A stretch of 17,614 nt of DNA from JBHIDJ01 sp046760105 (lineage in GTDB: Bacteria > Pseudomonadota > Gammaproteobacteria > Acidiferrobacterales > SPGG2), in contig JBHIDJ010000053.1 of the NCBI GenBank assembly GCA_046760105.1, positions 1 to 17,614 on the forward strand. Reading direction: 5' to 3'. Made by a program: the position numbers and the translations under genes. Positions 1 through 6,715 of this stretch are shown one piece after another (the first letter of the stretch is position 1; the number at the start of each line of letters is the position of its first letter). The notes beneath the pieces are model-generated. The model was not told the DNA's origin and did not search any database. It saw nothing but the letters and a program-made list of their open reading frames with translations.

Positions 1-174
1 CGCATGGATGTAGCCGCCGAACACGGGTGACAGAACCGGTATCTTTTCCGCGCGCACCAGTCCGACGATGAACCCCAGCAGGCTGCCGCAGATAATCGTG
101 ATGAGCGAGATCTTGAAGGTCACCCACAGGCCTGCCACGAGAAAAGGCATGGTGGACCGGATCACGTCGATCAT
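1..174 (-). CDS. Polar amino acid ABC transporter permease (partial, N-terminal 58 residues)
   Basis: The reading frame begins at an ATG at 174 and runs off the left edge, so only the first 58 codons are present. The peptide begins MIDVIRSTMPFLVAGLWVTF and continues with a hydrophobic stretch (about residues 10-42), as expected for the first membrane segment of a HisM/GlnP-type inner-membrane permease. It starts 12 nt after the stop codon of the preceding permease gene (187-870), with a GAGGAAG ribosome site upstream, so the two are almost certainly cotranslated. In this family paired permeases form a heterodimeric channel energised by the ATPase encoded at 1907-2662. The substrate cannot be read from this fragment. 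The EAA loop that would confirm the family lies outside the window, so the call rests on the peptide and its operon position. Confidence 0.8.
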   Translation of the reverse strand, partial: MIDVIRSTMPFLVAGLWVTFKISLITIICGSLLGFIVGLVRAEKIPVLSPVFGGYIHA

Positions 175-186
175 CGGCTCACTTCC

Positions 187-870
187 TCAGGCATAGGCAC
201 CACCCAGCTTGCGCTGGGCGTAGTTCGACAACAAGAACATCAAATAGTAGATCACCAGATAGCAGGCGGCGACCGTCAGAAAGGCCTCGTTGGGCATCAG
301 TCGTTCATTAAGCACGGTCAAGCCTGCACCGACCAGCTCGAACACGCCGATGAAGCTCACCAGCGAGCTGTCCTTGATCAGCACCGCCGTTTGACCGAGT
401 AACGGCGGCACCACCCGGGCGAAGGCCTGGGGCAGGACGATGTAGCGCATGCGCTGCGCATAGGTCATGCCCACGGACATCGCGCCCTCGACCTGCCCAC
501 GCTCAATGGACTCGATGCCGGCGCGGATAATCTCGCTCATGAAGGCCCCGGCGTTGAACCCCAGGGCGAGAATGCCGCCCTCCAACTCGGTGAGGCGGCG
601 GTCCAGAAGCGGCAAAGCCGGAAGCGCGAAGTAGATCAGGTAAATCTGCACCAGAAGCGGGGTCGAGCGGATGGCCGCGATATAACCGGCCGAGATGTTT
701 CGCAACGCGGCGCGGCCCGACAGGCTCATGATGGCGGTGATGGTGCCGAGGACCAGAGACAGCACCAGCGCCACCAGGGATATCCCCATGGTGGACAGCA
801 CGCCGCGGCCGAATTCCGGCAAGTACTGCGCGACTACGCGGAAATTGTAAAAGTCGAGAAACCAGTCCAT
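187..870 (-). CDS. Polar amino acid ABC transporter permease (His/Glu/Gln/Arg/opine family)
   Basis: A 227-residue inner-membrane permease of an amino acid importer. I chose the ATG at 870 (MDWFLDFYNF...) over the in-frame ATG at 924, because the upstream 18 residues are Pro/Arg/Cys-rich and unlike the family, and because the 924 start would lie inside the 901-932 hairpin. The protein has several hydrophobic segments, the RSTPLLVQIYLIYF signature typical of the HisQ/GlnP family, and near the C-terminal third the EAA-type loop (GAMSVGMTYAQRMRYIVLPQ) that docks on the ATPase. It lies downstream of the binding-protein gene (963-1760) and 12 nt upstream of the second permease. No good ribosome site precedes 870, which may lower its expression relative to the binding protein. 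Family assignment is firm; the transported amino acid is unknown. Confidence 0.9.
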   Translation of the reverse strand: MDWFLDFYNFRVVAQYLPEFGRGVLSTMGISLVALVLSLVLGTITAIMSLSGRAALRNISAGYIAAIRSTPLLVQIYLIYFALPALPLLDRRLTELEGGILALGFNAGAFMSEIIRAGIESIERGQVEGAMSVGMTYAQRMRYIVLPQAFARVVPPLLGQTAVLIKDSSLVSFIGVFELVGAGLTVLNERLMPNEAFLTVAACYLVIYYLMFLLSNYAQRKLGGAYA

Positions 871-900
871 GCCGAGAGCCGACACAGCACAGCGACACCC

Positions 901-932
901 TTGGGGCCTTGCCGGGTACGGCAAGGCCCCAA
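901..932 (-). promoter_or_regulatory. Perfect 14-bp hairpin between binding-protein and permease genes
   Basis: Bases 901-914 and 919-932 are exact reverse complements (arm TTGGGGCCTTGCCG) around a 4-nt loop. No U-tract follows in the direction of transcription, so it is not a classical intrinsic terminator. It lies 30 nt after the stop of the binding-protein gene and about 30 nt before the permease ATG at 870. The likely role is an mRNA 3'-end stabiliser or partial attenuator giving more binding protein than permease, an arrangement known from other periplasmic-binding-protein operons. Confidence 0.75.
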
Positions 933-962
933 GGTCTCAAACCGGAGAATCGAATCTAGGCC

Positions 963-1760
963 CTAGTGGTCCTTTTTCCACGCCGGGCCGCGCATCCAGT
1001 AATCAGCCAGCGCCTCGAGACGCCCGTCGTTGCGGATCAACATGAAGTAGTTATCCAACCACCGCAACAAATGTGTTTCCTCCGGCCGGGTCGCAAAGCT
1101 GAGCGGCCAGCGCTTAGGGGCACCCTCTAGAACATGAAAGTCCGGGTACTCGAGCATATAACCTGCGGCAGACGCCTGATCGTTGATGCCTGCATCCGCC
1201 CGGTCCGCCGCCACCGCCTGGGCGACGGCCGGCCCGCCGCCGGCGAATTCCTTAATTGTGGCCACCGAGCATTTTTCCTTGAGCAAGCCGACGTTGCTGC
1301 TGCCCTGGACAACCGCGACGGTCACACCCTTCTTGCACGCGTCCTGCCATTTCATGAAGGGTTTGCTCTTCTTGGCGTAGAGCACCACATCACTGTAGAG
1401 GTAAGGCTCAGTGAAGCTCAGCACCAGGGTACGCTTCGCGTTCGGCGTCATGTCGGCGGCGAGGAAGTCAGCCTTGCCCGACTTCACGGCCGGAATCAGG
1501 CCCTTCCAGTCGTAATCAAGCATCTTGAGCTCGACGCCCATATCCTTGGCCATCATCTTGATGACCTCCACCGCGAACCCGGTGCGCTTGCCGTCTTTGT
1601 CCACGAAGCTAACCGGGGGACCCTGGGTCTGCACGGCCACCCGCAGCTCGCCGCGTTTCACGATGTCTTGAAGCACGTCGGCACTGGCCTGGTTCAGGGC
1701 CAAGAACGCGAGCCCCACGATAACGCTGGCCAAGCCGAGTAGTCGTTTCAGTATTCTCAT
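963..1760 (-). CDS. Polar amino acid ABC transporter substrate-binding protein (family 3)
   Basis: A 265-residue periplasmic solute-binding protein. It has a clear Sec signal peptide: basic MRILKRLL, a hydrophobic core, then a likely cleavage after ASA at residue 27. The mature part is a family-3 bilobal binding fold: LRVAVQTQGPPVSF, the GFAVEVIKMMAKDMG segment, DWKGLIPAVKSGKADF, SFTEPYLYSDVVLYAKK, and a second lobe with VAVVQGSSNVGLL and DAGINDQASAAGY. R110 aligns with the arginine that clamps the ligand alpha-carboxylate in this family, and D194 with the acidic residue that holds the amino group, so an amino acid ligand is likely. Cys142 and Cys164 could form a disulfide. An AGGAG ribosome site precedes the ATG. 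The specific ligand cannot be deduced. A promoter candidate of its own lies at 1855-1883. Confidence 0.92.
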   Translation of the reverse strand: MRILKRLLGLASVIVGLAFLALNQASADVLQDIVKRGELRVAVQTQGPPVSFVDKDGKRTGFAVEVIKMMAKDMGVELKMLDYDWKGLIPAVKSGKADFLAADMTPNAKRTLVLSFTEPYLYSDVVLYAKKSKPFMKWQDACKKGVTVAVVQGSSNVGLLKEKCSVATIKEFAGGGPAVAQAVAADRADAGINDQASAAGYMLEYPDFHVLEGAPKRWPLSFATRPEETHLLRWLDNYFMLIRNDGRLEALADYWMRGPAWKKDH

Positions 1761-1807
1761 GTCGCTCTCCTCCGTTTTGCGTGTTTGACTGTCGTCCTCC
1801 TAGCCGA

Positions 1808-1851
1808 CCCACAGCCCTCTCTTTGTGGGCGTCACAGCCCCGTGACTCGCC
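1808..1851 (-). promoter_or_regulatory. Two adjacent, partly exclusive hairpins in the binding-protein leader
   Basis: CCCACA (1808-1813) pairs with TGTGGG (1824-1829) around a 10-nt loop. GTCAC (1831-1835) pairs with GTGAC (1842-1846) around a 6-nt loop, and that stem can extend with GGC (1828-1830) pairing GCC (1849-1851) over a 2-nt bulge. The extended form competes with the first hairpin for 1828-1829. They would lie in the 5' leader of the binding-protein mRNA. Stems are short, so the structure could be incidental. Confidence 0.25.
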
Positions 1852-1854
1852 TGA

Positions 1855-1883
1855 TGTATACCATACGCATCGGGACTCGTCCA
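1855..1883 (-). promoter_or_regulatory. Candidate sigma70-type promoter for the binding-protein gene
   Basis: On the minus strand TGGACG (1878-1883) and TATACA (1855-1860) are separated by exactly 17 nt, and the -10 box is preceded by TATGG. Each box matches 4 of 6 consensus bases. The site lies between the ATPase stop (1907) and the binding-protein ATG (1760), where an extra promoter would help explain the 146-nt gap. It is a pattern match only. Confidence 0.3.
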
Positions 1884-1906
1884 TGAACCTCCCAAGCGCG
1901 CACAGC

Positions 1907-2662
1907 CTACAGGATCTGGCTCAGGAAAGTTCGCAGGCGTTCCTCCTTGGGATTTTCGAAGAAGCTCTGGGGATTGCCCTCCTCTATAAGGACGCCGTCA
2001 TCCATGAACAGCATGCGGTCGCACGCTTTCCGGGCGAATCCCATCTCATGGGTGACCACCATCATGGTCAGGCCTTCCGCCGCCAGCTCTTCCATCAGCG
2101 CGAGCACGCCGCCCACGGTCTCGGGATCCAACGCCGAGGTGGCTTCGTCGAACAACATGATTTTCGGATCCATGGCCAGCGAACGGGCGATGGCAACCCG
2201 CTGCTGCTGCCCGCCCGAGAGCTGGCTCGGGTAGCTGTTACCCATGGCGGCGATGCCGACGCGTTCCAGGAAACGGCTGGCGTTCGCTTCAGCCTCTTTG
2301 TTTGAGCGCTTGAGCACGACGGTCTGTGGGAGCGTGACGTTTTCCAGCGCTGTCTTGTGCTGAAACAAGTTGAAGTGCTGGAACACCATGCCCACCCGTT
2401 GGCGCAGTTGATTCAGGTTGGTCTTCGGATCGGTGATGTCCACACCATTGATAACAATGCGCCCGCTGTCGACGGTCTCGAGACCGTTAAGGGTGCGCAA
2501 CAGCGTGCTCTTGCCTGACCCGCTGGGTCCGATGACCACCAGCACCTCACCTTTGTCAACGTGGTTGCTAACGTTTTGCAGGGCCTTGACCGGCTCCCGA
2601 CCTGGAACGGTAAAGGTTCTGGAGATGTTTTCGATCTCCACAATCGGTGTCGAGCCCGTCAT
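1907..2662 (-). CDS. Polar amino acid ABC transporter ATP-binding protein (GlnQ/HisP type)
   Basis: A 251-residue cytoplasmic ATPase that powers the importer encoded downstream. Numbered from the ATG at 2662, it shows Walker A GPSGSGKST (45-53), the Q-loop glutamine (Q95 in MVFQHFNLF, a GlnQ/HisP hallmark), the LSGGQQQR signature (148-155), Walker B IMLFDE with catalytic E173, the D-loop SALD, and switch histidine H205 in VVTHEMGFAR. All catalytic motifs are intact and length is normal. An in-frame GTG at 2707 would add 15 residues (starting MTGVPTATCKEQ) that look unlike the family, so I prefer 2662 even though its AAGGAG lies about 12 nt upstream. It is the first gene of the importer operon, with the binding protein 146 nt downstream. 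Confidence 0.93.
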   Translation of the reverse strand: MTGSTPIVEIENISRTFTVPGREPVKALQNVSNHVDKGEVLVVIGPSGSGKSTLLRTLNGLETVDSGRIVINGVDITDPKTNLNQLRQRVGMVFQHFNLFQHKTALENVTLPQTVVLKRSNKEAEANASRFLERVGIAAMGNSYPSQLSGGQQQRVAIARSLAMDPKIMLFDEATSALDPETVGGVLALMEELAAEGLTMMVVTHEMGFARKACDRMLFMDDGVLIEEGNPQSFFENPKEERLRTFLSQIL

Positions 2663-3155
2663 TTGCCTATGCTGCTCCTTACAGGTCGCTGTCGGGACGC
2701 CTGTCACCTGCGTCGACCACCTCCCCGCCGCCCAGCGCCTCCACTCGACCGCCTGTAGCTGTTGGACCTTTGATGGCCGCGTTCACGGGCACTGGCGCTG
2801 CGGTTCAGATCGCTGGTACCACTTCCGCTGGGCCGGGAAAAGTTATTATTAGGTTGGGGACATTATGACCGCAGTCCCCATTTGTAGCGAATTCCGCAGA
2901 CGAGACCTGACTGCTCCATGCGTTGCTCTACCTCCTACGTCCGTGTAGTCGTGGTTCGAAGCCAGGATGTCGGCGGTTCGCGAGGAACGAAAAACCAGCC
3001 TCGGCCGTTTGCGAGCCTTGTGGCCCAGTTCCTCCTTTTAATAATACGTCAATCATCGCAGCCCAGTTAAGCAACCAATTCTATAAGCCTCTCGAGAAGC
3101 GCCTGCTGTTTTTGAACCTCTTTGCGCCTTGACATCTCTGCGTTAGGCAGTGGCT
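2663..3155. other. Intergenic region between epimerase gene and ABC importer operon
   Basis: About 490 bp with no convincing gene. Short open frames on both strands (for example 2923-3132 plus) give Arg/Pro/Cys-rich peptides with no recognisable domain. It should contain the end of the propionate-cluster transcript and the promoter of the importer, both on the minus strand, but I found no hairpin followed by a U-run and no strong promoter. What can be seen is a 7-bp stem hairpin at 2855-2880, an AAAAGGAGGA ribosome-site-like motif on the minus strand near 3005-3020 with no ATG behind it, and a 22-codon frame at 3067-3135. The scrappy composition suggests degraded sequence. Confidence 0.5.
2855..2880. 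repeat. Inverted repeat, 7-bp arms
   Basis: TGGGGAC (2855-2861) and GTCCCCA (2874-2880) are exact reverse complements around a 12-nt loop. It lies about 190 bp upstream of the importer ATPase gene. The GGGGAC arms next to an AT-rich stretch resemble repeats often seen near mobile or REP-type elements, but one copy is not enough to classify it. Confidence 0.35.
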
Positions 3156-3560
3156 TTAGACCTGCTCGAGCTCGATCAATGTACCGCAAAAGTCCTTGGG
3201 ATGCAGGAATAGTACCGGTTTGTTGTGTGCCCCAATCTTGGGCTCGCCGTCGCCGAGGATGCGCGCGCCTGCTTTTTCTAAGCGAGTACACGCAGCGCGA
3301 ATGTCATCGACTTCGTAACAGACATGATGAATGCCGCCAGAAGGATTACGCTTGAGAAATTTTTCGATCGGCGAGTCGCCACCCAACGGATGCAGTAGTT
3401 CGATCTTGGTATTCGGCAGTTCGACGAACACCGTTGTCACGCCGTGTTCGGGGAGATCAATCGGGTCAGAGACGCGCGCGCCCAGGATATTGCGATAGAC
3501 GGCGCTCGCGCCGTCGAGATCCGGCACGGCGATCGCGATGTGATTTAACTTACCGATCAT
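3156..3560 (-). CDS. mce: Methylmalonyl-CoA epimerase
   Basis: A 134-residue vicinal-oxygen-chelate protein that interconverts (S)- and (R)-methylmalonyl-CoA, supplying the isomer used by the mutase. Two beta-alpha-beta-beta-beta modules are visible: MIGKLNHIAIAVPDLDGA opens the first and GGIHHVCYEVDDI the second. Metal ligands are in place: H7, H79 and E130 (in LIELEQ), with E54 in TKIELLHPLGG the probable fourth. The C-terminal KIGAHNKPVLFLHPKD segment closely matches human MCEE as I recall it. Length is standard. It is the last gene of the propionate cluster, 111 nt after meaB, and its ribosome site AGGAGG (3566-3571, 5 nt from the ATG) belongs to the edge of the GC-rich repeat filling that gap. 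The stop is TAA at 3156-3158. Confidence 0.96.
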   Translation of the reverse strand: MIGKLNHIAIAVPDLDGASAVYRNILGARVSDPIDLPEHGVTTVFVELPNTKIELLHPLGGDSPIEKFLKRNPSGGIHHVCYEVDDIRAACTRLEKAGARILGDGEPKIGAHNKPVLFLHPKDFCGTLIELEQV

Positions 3561-3572
3561 CTTCCCCTCCTA

Positions 3573-3647
3573 CCCCCTCCCCCTGGCCCCTCCCACAAGG
3601 AAAAGGGGGAGCCCCCACCCTATCCCTCCCCCATAAAGGGGGAGGGA
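3573..3647. repeat. GC-rich intergenic repeat with two hairpins between meaB and epimerase
   Basis: Stem 1 is CTCCCCCT (3577-3584) pairing with AGGGGGAG (3604-3611) over a 19-nt loop. Stem 2 is TCCCTCCCCC (3623-3632) pairing with GGGGGAGGGA (3638-3647) over ATAAA. The two units look like diverged copies of one CCCTCCCCC...GGGGGAGGG module. Such C-run/G-run palindromic elements recur between genes in many proteobacterial genomes, so this is likely one member of a dispersed family. Inside an operon it may stabilise mRNA or separate translation of meaB and the epimerase gene. Confidence 0.7.
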
Positions 3648-3671
3648 ATGTTGGTCATGGGGGTTTTAAGT

Positions 3672-4694
3672 TTACTCTTTATGGCGTTGTTTAAGAAAAA
3701 TATCCAGTAGTTCACGCGCCGCGACAGTGGGCGGTGTGCGACCTTTGGTTACTGCGGCCTCGAGCTTGGATACGCGGCTACGAACCTTGGGATCGTCTTT
3801 CAAAGTCGCGATGAGATTCTCCGCCGTCTCGGCCCACATCCAGGCGCGGGCCTGCTCGCCATGACGGGTGGCGAGCTCCCCACTTTTGGATAGCGCTTCG
3901 TGATAGCGCAGGATAGTGGCCCACGCTTCGGCGATGCCGACGCCGGTGAGGGCAGAGCATGTCTTCACCGGCACTGTCCAACTCGCTGAACGCGGATGAA
4001 TCAGTCTGAGCGCGTTCGCATATTCCGCCGCCGCGCGCTGCGCGGCTGCGTCCAGTTCGCCGTCGGCTTTGTTGACGAGCACGAGGTCCGCCAACTCGAC
4101 GATACCGCGTTTCATCCCCTGCAGTTCGTCGCCACCGCTCGGCAGCAACAGCAAGATAAAGACGTCAGTCATATCGGCGACCGCCGTTTCCGATTGGCCG
4201 ACACCGACAGTCTCGACGATCACGACATTAAAACCGGCCGCTTCACACACGAGTATCGTTTCTCGGGTGTGCCGGGCGACACCGCCGCGGGTCTCGCCCG
4301 CCGGCGAGGGGCGAATGAAGGCCTCCGCTCGGCGCGATAACTCTTGCATGCGTGTCTTGTCACCAAGAATGGAGCCACCACTCAGTGCAGATGAGGGATC
4401 AATCGACAATACCGCAACGCGATGGCCATCATCGATGACATAGTTGCCGAGCGCCTCGATAAACGTCGATTTGCCGACCCCGGGCACACCCGTGATACCG
4501 ATGCGGATCGATTGACCGGTGTACGGCGCTAGCTGTTCAAGTAAGATCGAAGCCGCGGCACGGTGTTCCGCGTGTGTCGATTCGATCAAGGTGATCGCCC
4601 GCGCGAGGGCGCGCCGGTCACCCGATCGCACCACCTCAGCGAGCGATCCGGCGTTTTGTCTCGGCTCGATGTGTCGTGCCCGCTTACCCTTCAT
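3672..4694 (-). CDS. meaB: MeaB/ArgK-type GTPase, methylmalonyl-CoA mutase chaperone
   Basis: A 340-residue P-loop GTPase of the MeaB/MMAA family. In this family the protein gates cofactor loading of B12-dependent methylmalonyl-CoA mutase and protects it from inactivation. The sequence shows Walker A GVPGVGKST (69-77), the IDPSSALSGGSILGDKTRM segment (about 98-116), switch motif ETVGVGQSE (161-169), LLLPSGGDELQGMKRG, and the guanine-specificity motif NKAD (208-211). A C-terminal helical tail follows. Length is normal. Its ATG overlaps the pccA stop codon as ATGA (4691-4694), which indicates translational coupling. Being in one cluster with the mutase fits the chaperone role rather than the old arginine-transport annotation (ArgK). 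Confidence 0.96.
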   Translation of the reverse strand: MKGKRARHIEPRQNAGSLAEVVRSGDRRALARAITLIESTHAEHRAAASILLEQLAPYTGQSIRIGITGVPGVGKSTFIEALGNYVIDDGHRVAVLSIDPSSALSGGSILGDKTRMQELSRRAEAFIRPSPAGETRGGVARHTRETILVCEAAGFNVVIVETVGVGQSETAVADMTDVFILLLLPSGGDELQGMKRGIVELADLVLVNKADGELDAAAQRAAAEYANALRLIHPRSASWTVPVKTCSALTGVGIAEAWATILRYHEALSKSGELATRHGEQARAWMWAETAENLIATLKDDPKVRSRVSKLEAAVTKGRTPPTVAARELLDIFLKQRHKE

Positions 4695-6715
4695 TCAAAC
4701 TCGATAATGGGTTGATCAACAGCAAGGCTGTCACCCGGCGAGGCCAGGATCTTGGCGACGACGCGGTCGTCTTCCGCGCGTAAGACGTTTTCCATCTTCA
4801 TCGCCTCGACCACCGCAACTTCCTCGCCTGCTTTTACTTCCCGACCCTCTTCAACCGAGACCCGGACAAGCAAACCCGGCATGGGCGAGAGTAGGTATTT
4901 ATACGTATCGGGTGGTGGCTTATCGAGCATGAAGGCATTCAACTCGGCTGCGCGTGGTGTCAACACCAAAGCATCGGCCTGGGAGCCGCGATGATACAAC
5001 CGGTACTTGTGATTCACGCGCTCCACCTGCACACAAATTGACATATCGTTGACACTGCCACGGAACAAAGGTTCGCCGAACTGCCAGTCACTTCGCACCT
5101 CATACGACTCGCCGCCGTAAACCACCTCATGGCCACCGTCGATGGGAGTCGCAGTCACGGCGTTATTCTCGCCACCCATAACCACCACCCAGTCATGCCC
5201 TACCTTTCTCTCATGCCCAGGCAATTGACCACTAATTTGAGCGGCACGGTCAAGAAAACGACGATGCATAGCGGCCGCGACCGAGATCAGTAATGCCGGA
5301 TCCTCATGCGGGACATCGGCGGGATGAAAGCCCTGAGGGTACTCCTCGGCAATCAGATTGGTGCTGAGGCGTCCCGCGATAAAACGAGGATGCACCATGA
5401 GTGCTGCCAGGAACGCCATGTTGTGCGACACACCACGAATGTAGAACTCGTCGAGCGCGCTACACATATGTGCAACCGCCTGATCACGCGTGGTCCCGCA
5501 GGTGATCACTTTCGCAATCATCGGATCGTAGTACATAGACACCTCGCCACCTTCATAGACACCGGTATCCACGCGCACAAAGTTACTTTCGGTCGGCGGC
5601 ATGTAACGCACTAAACGTCCGATGGACGGCAAGAAATTACGAAACGGGTCCTCCGCATAGACGCGTGCCTCAATAGCCCAACCGTTTAATTTCACGTCCC
5701 TTTGGGAGATGCGCAACTTCTCGCCCGCAGCAATACGGATCATCAGTTCCACCAGGTCGAGGCCCGTGATCAACTCGGTGACTGGATGCTCAACTTGGAG
5801 GCGTGTGTTCATCTCGAGAAAGTAGAAGTTGCGCTTCGAATCAACGATGAACTCCACCGTGCCGGCCGACTGATACTCCACCGCCTTTGCCAACGCGACC
5901 GCCTGCCCGCCCATGGCCTTACGCGTTGCTTCGTCGAGAAACGGTGATGGCGCCTCCTCGATGACCTTCTGGTGGCGCCGTTGGATGGAACATTCGCGCT
6001 CGCCGAGATACACGATGTTGCCGTGACTATCGCCGAGCACCTGGATCTCGATGTGGCGTGGTTCTTCGATGAACTTCTCTACAAAAACCCGATCATCGCC
6101 AAAGCTGGACCTGGCCTCACTGGTCGCCCGCTCAAAACCATCGCGACACTCGTCGTCGTTCCAGGCGATACGCATACCTTTGCCACCGCCACCGGCGCTC
6201 GCCTTGAGCATGACCGGATAACCGATGCCGCGCGCGATCTTTACTGCTTGCGCTGCATCTTTGATCGCATCGGGGTGGCCGGGAATGGTGTTGACGCCAG
6301 CGTCCTTGGCCAACTTCTTGGACGTGATCTTATCGCCCATGGCACGGATCGCGCGCATTCCGGGGCCGATGAATACGACCCCTTGTTTCATCAGCGCCTG
6401 CGCAAACGCCGCGTTCTCCGCCAAGAACCCATAGCCCGGGTGCACCGCCTCGGCCCCCGTATCTTTGCAGGCCTTGACGAGGGTCTCGATCATCAAGTAA
6501 CTCTCTGCCGAGGGCGGTGGGCCGACACAGACGGCTTCATCGGCCATCTGCACGTGCAGCGCATCCTGATCCGCCTCCGAATAGACCGCGACGGTCTTAA
6601 TGCCCATCCTGCGTGCGGTCTTGATAACTCGGCAGGCGATCTCGCCCCGATTGGCGATAAGGATCTTGGTGAACGGTAGTACGTCTACAGCGGGATGTTG
6701 CTGTGCTTGCGCCAC
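4691..6715 (-). CDS. pccA: Propionyl-CoA carboxylase, alpha (biotin carboxylase/carrier) subunit
   Basis: A 674-residue biotin-dependent carboxylase subunit. It carboxylates its own biotin with ATP and bicarbonate, then passes CO2 to propionyl-CoA on PccB, giving (S)-methylmalonyl-CoA. Domains in order: biotin carboxylase opening with FTKILIANRGEIACRV, glycine-rich ATP loop GGGGKGM (175-181), RECSIQRRHQK (240-250), EMNTRLQVEHPVTE (301-314), a linker region, and a C-terminal biotinyl domain with AMKMEN, biotinylated lysine K640. The start is a GTG at 6715 with CAGGA upstream, so the gene overlaps the 3' end of pccB by 31 nt. It ends in a 4-nt overlap with meaB. Close similarity of PccB to the mitochondrial enzyme, and the pathway context, favour propionyl-CoA over acetyl-CoA or methylcrotonyl-CoA as substrate. 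Confidence 0.96.
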   Translation of the reverse strand: MAQAQQHPAVDVLPFTKILIANRGEIACRVIKTARRMGIKTVAVYSEADQDALHVQMADEAVCVGPPPSAESYLMIETLVKACKDTGAEAVHPGYGFLAENAAFAQALMKQGVVFIGPGMRAIRAMGDKITSKKLAKDAGVNTIPGHPDAIKDAAQAVKIARGIGYPVMLKASAGGGGKGMRIAWNDDECRDGFERATSEARSSFGDDRVFVEKFIEEPRHIEIQVLGDSHGNIVYLGERECSIQRRHQKVIEEAPSPFLDEATRKAMGGQAVALAKAVEYQSAGTVEFIVDSKRNFYFLEMNTRLQVEHPVTELITGLDLVELMIRIAAGEKLRISQRDVKLNGWAIEARVYAEDPFRNFLPSIGRLVRYMPPTESNFVRVDTGVYEGGEVSMYYDPMIAKVITCGTTRDQAVAHMCSALDEFYIRGVSHNMAFLAALMVHPRFIAGRLSTNLIAEEYPQGFHPADVPHEDPALLISVAAAMHRRFLDRAAQISGQLPGHERKVGHDWVVVMGGENNAVTATPIDGGHEVVYGGESYEVRSDWQFGEPLFRGSVNDMSICVQVERVNHKYRLYHRGSQADALVLTPRAAELNAFMLDKPPPDTYKYLLSPMPGLLVRVSVEEGREVKAGEEVAVVEAMKMENVLRAEDDRVVAKILASPGDSLAVDQPIIEFE

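Noticed and set aside
1134..1742. Plus-strand open frame opposite the amino acid binding protein
   Set aside because: The minus-strand frame has a signal peptide, ribosome site and family motifs; this frame has none.
2950..2966. tRNA-like T-arm (GGTTCGAAGCC)
   Set aside because: One of five stem pairs fails and no matching acceptor, anticodon or D-arm is found at the right distance on either strand.
2923..3132. 69-codon plus-strand frame between epimerase and importer genes
   Set aside because: Cys/Arg/Pro-rich peptide, no ribosome site, opposite in direction to all neighbours.
5972..6679. Long plus-strand open frame (235 codons) opposite pccA
   Set aside because: It lies wholly antisense to a strongly conserved gene, shows no recognisable domain, and is expected from GC-rich third positions.
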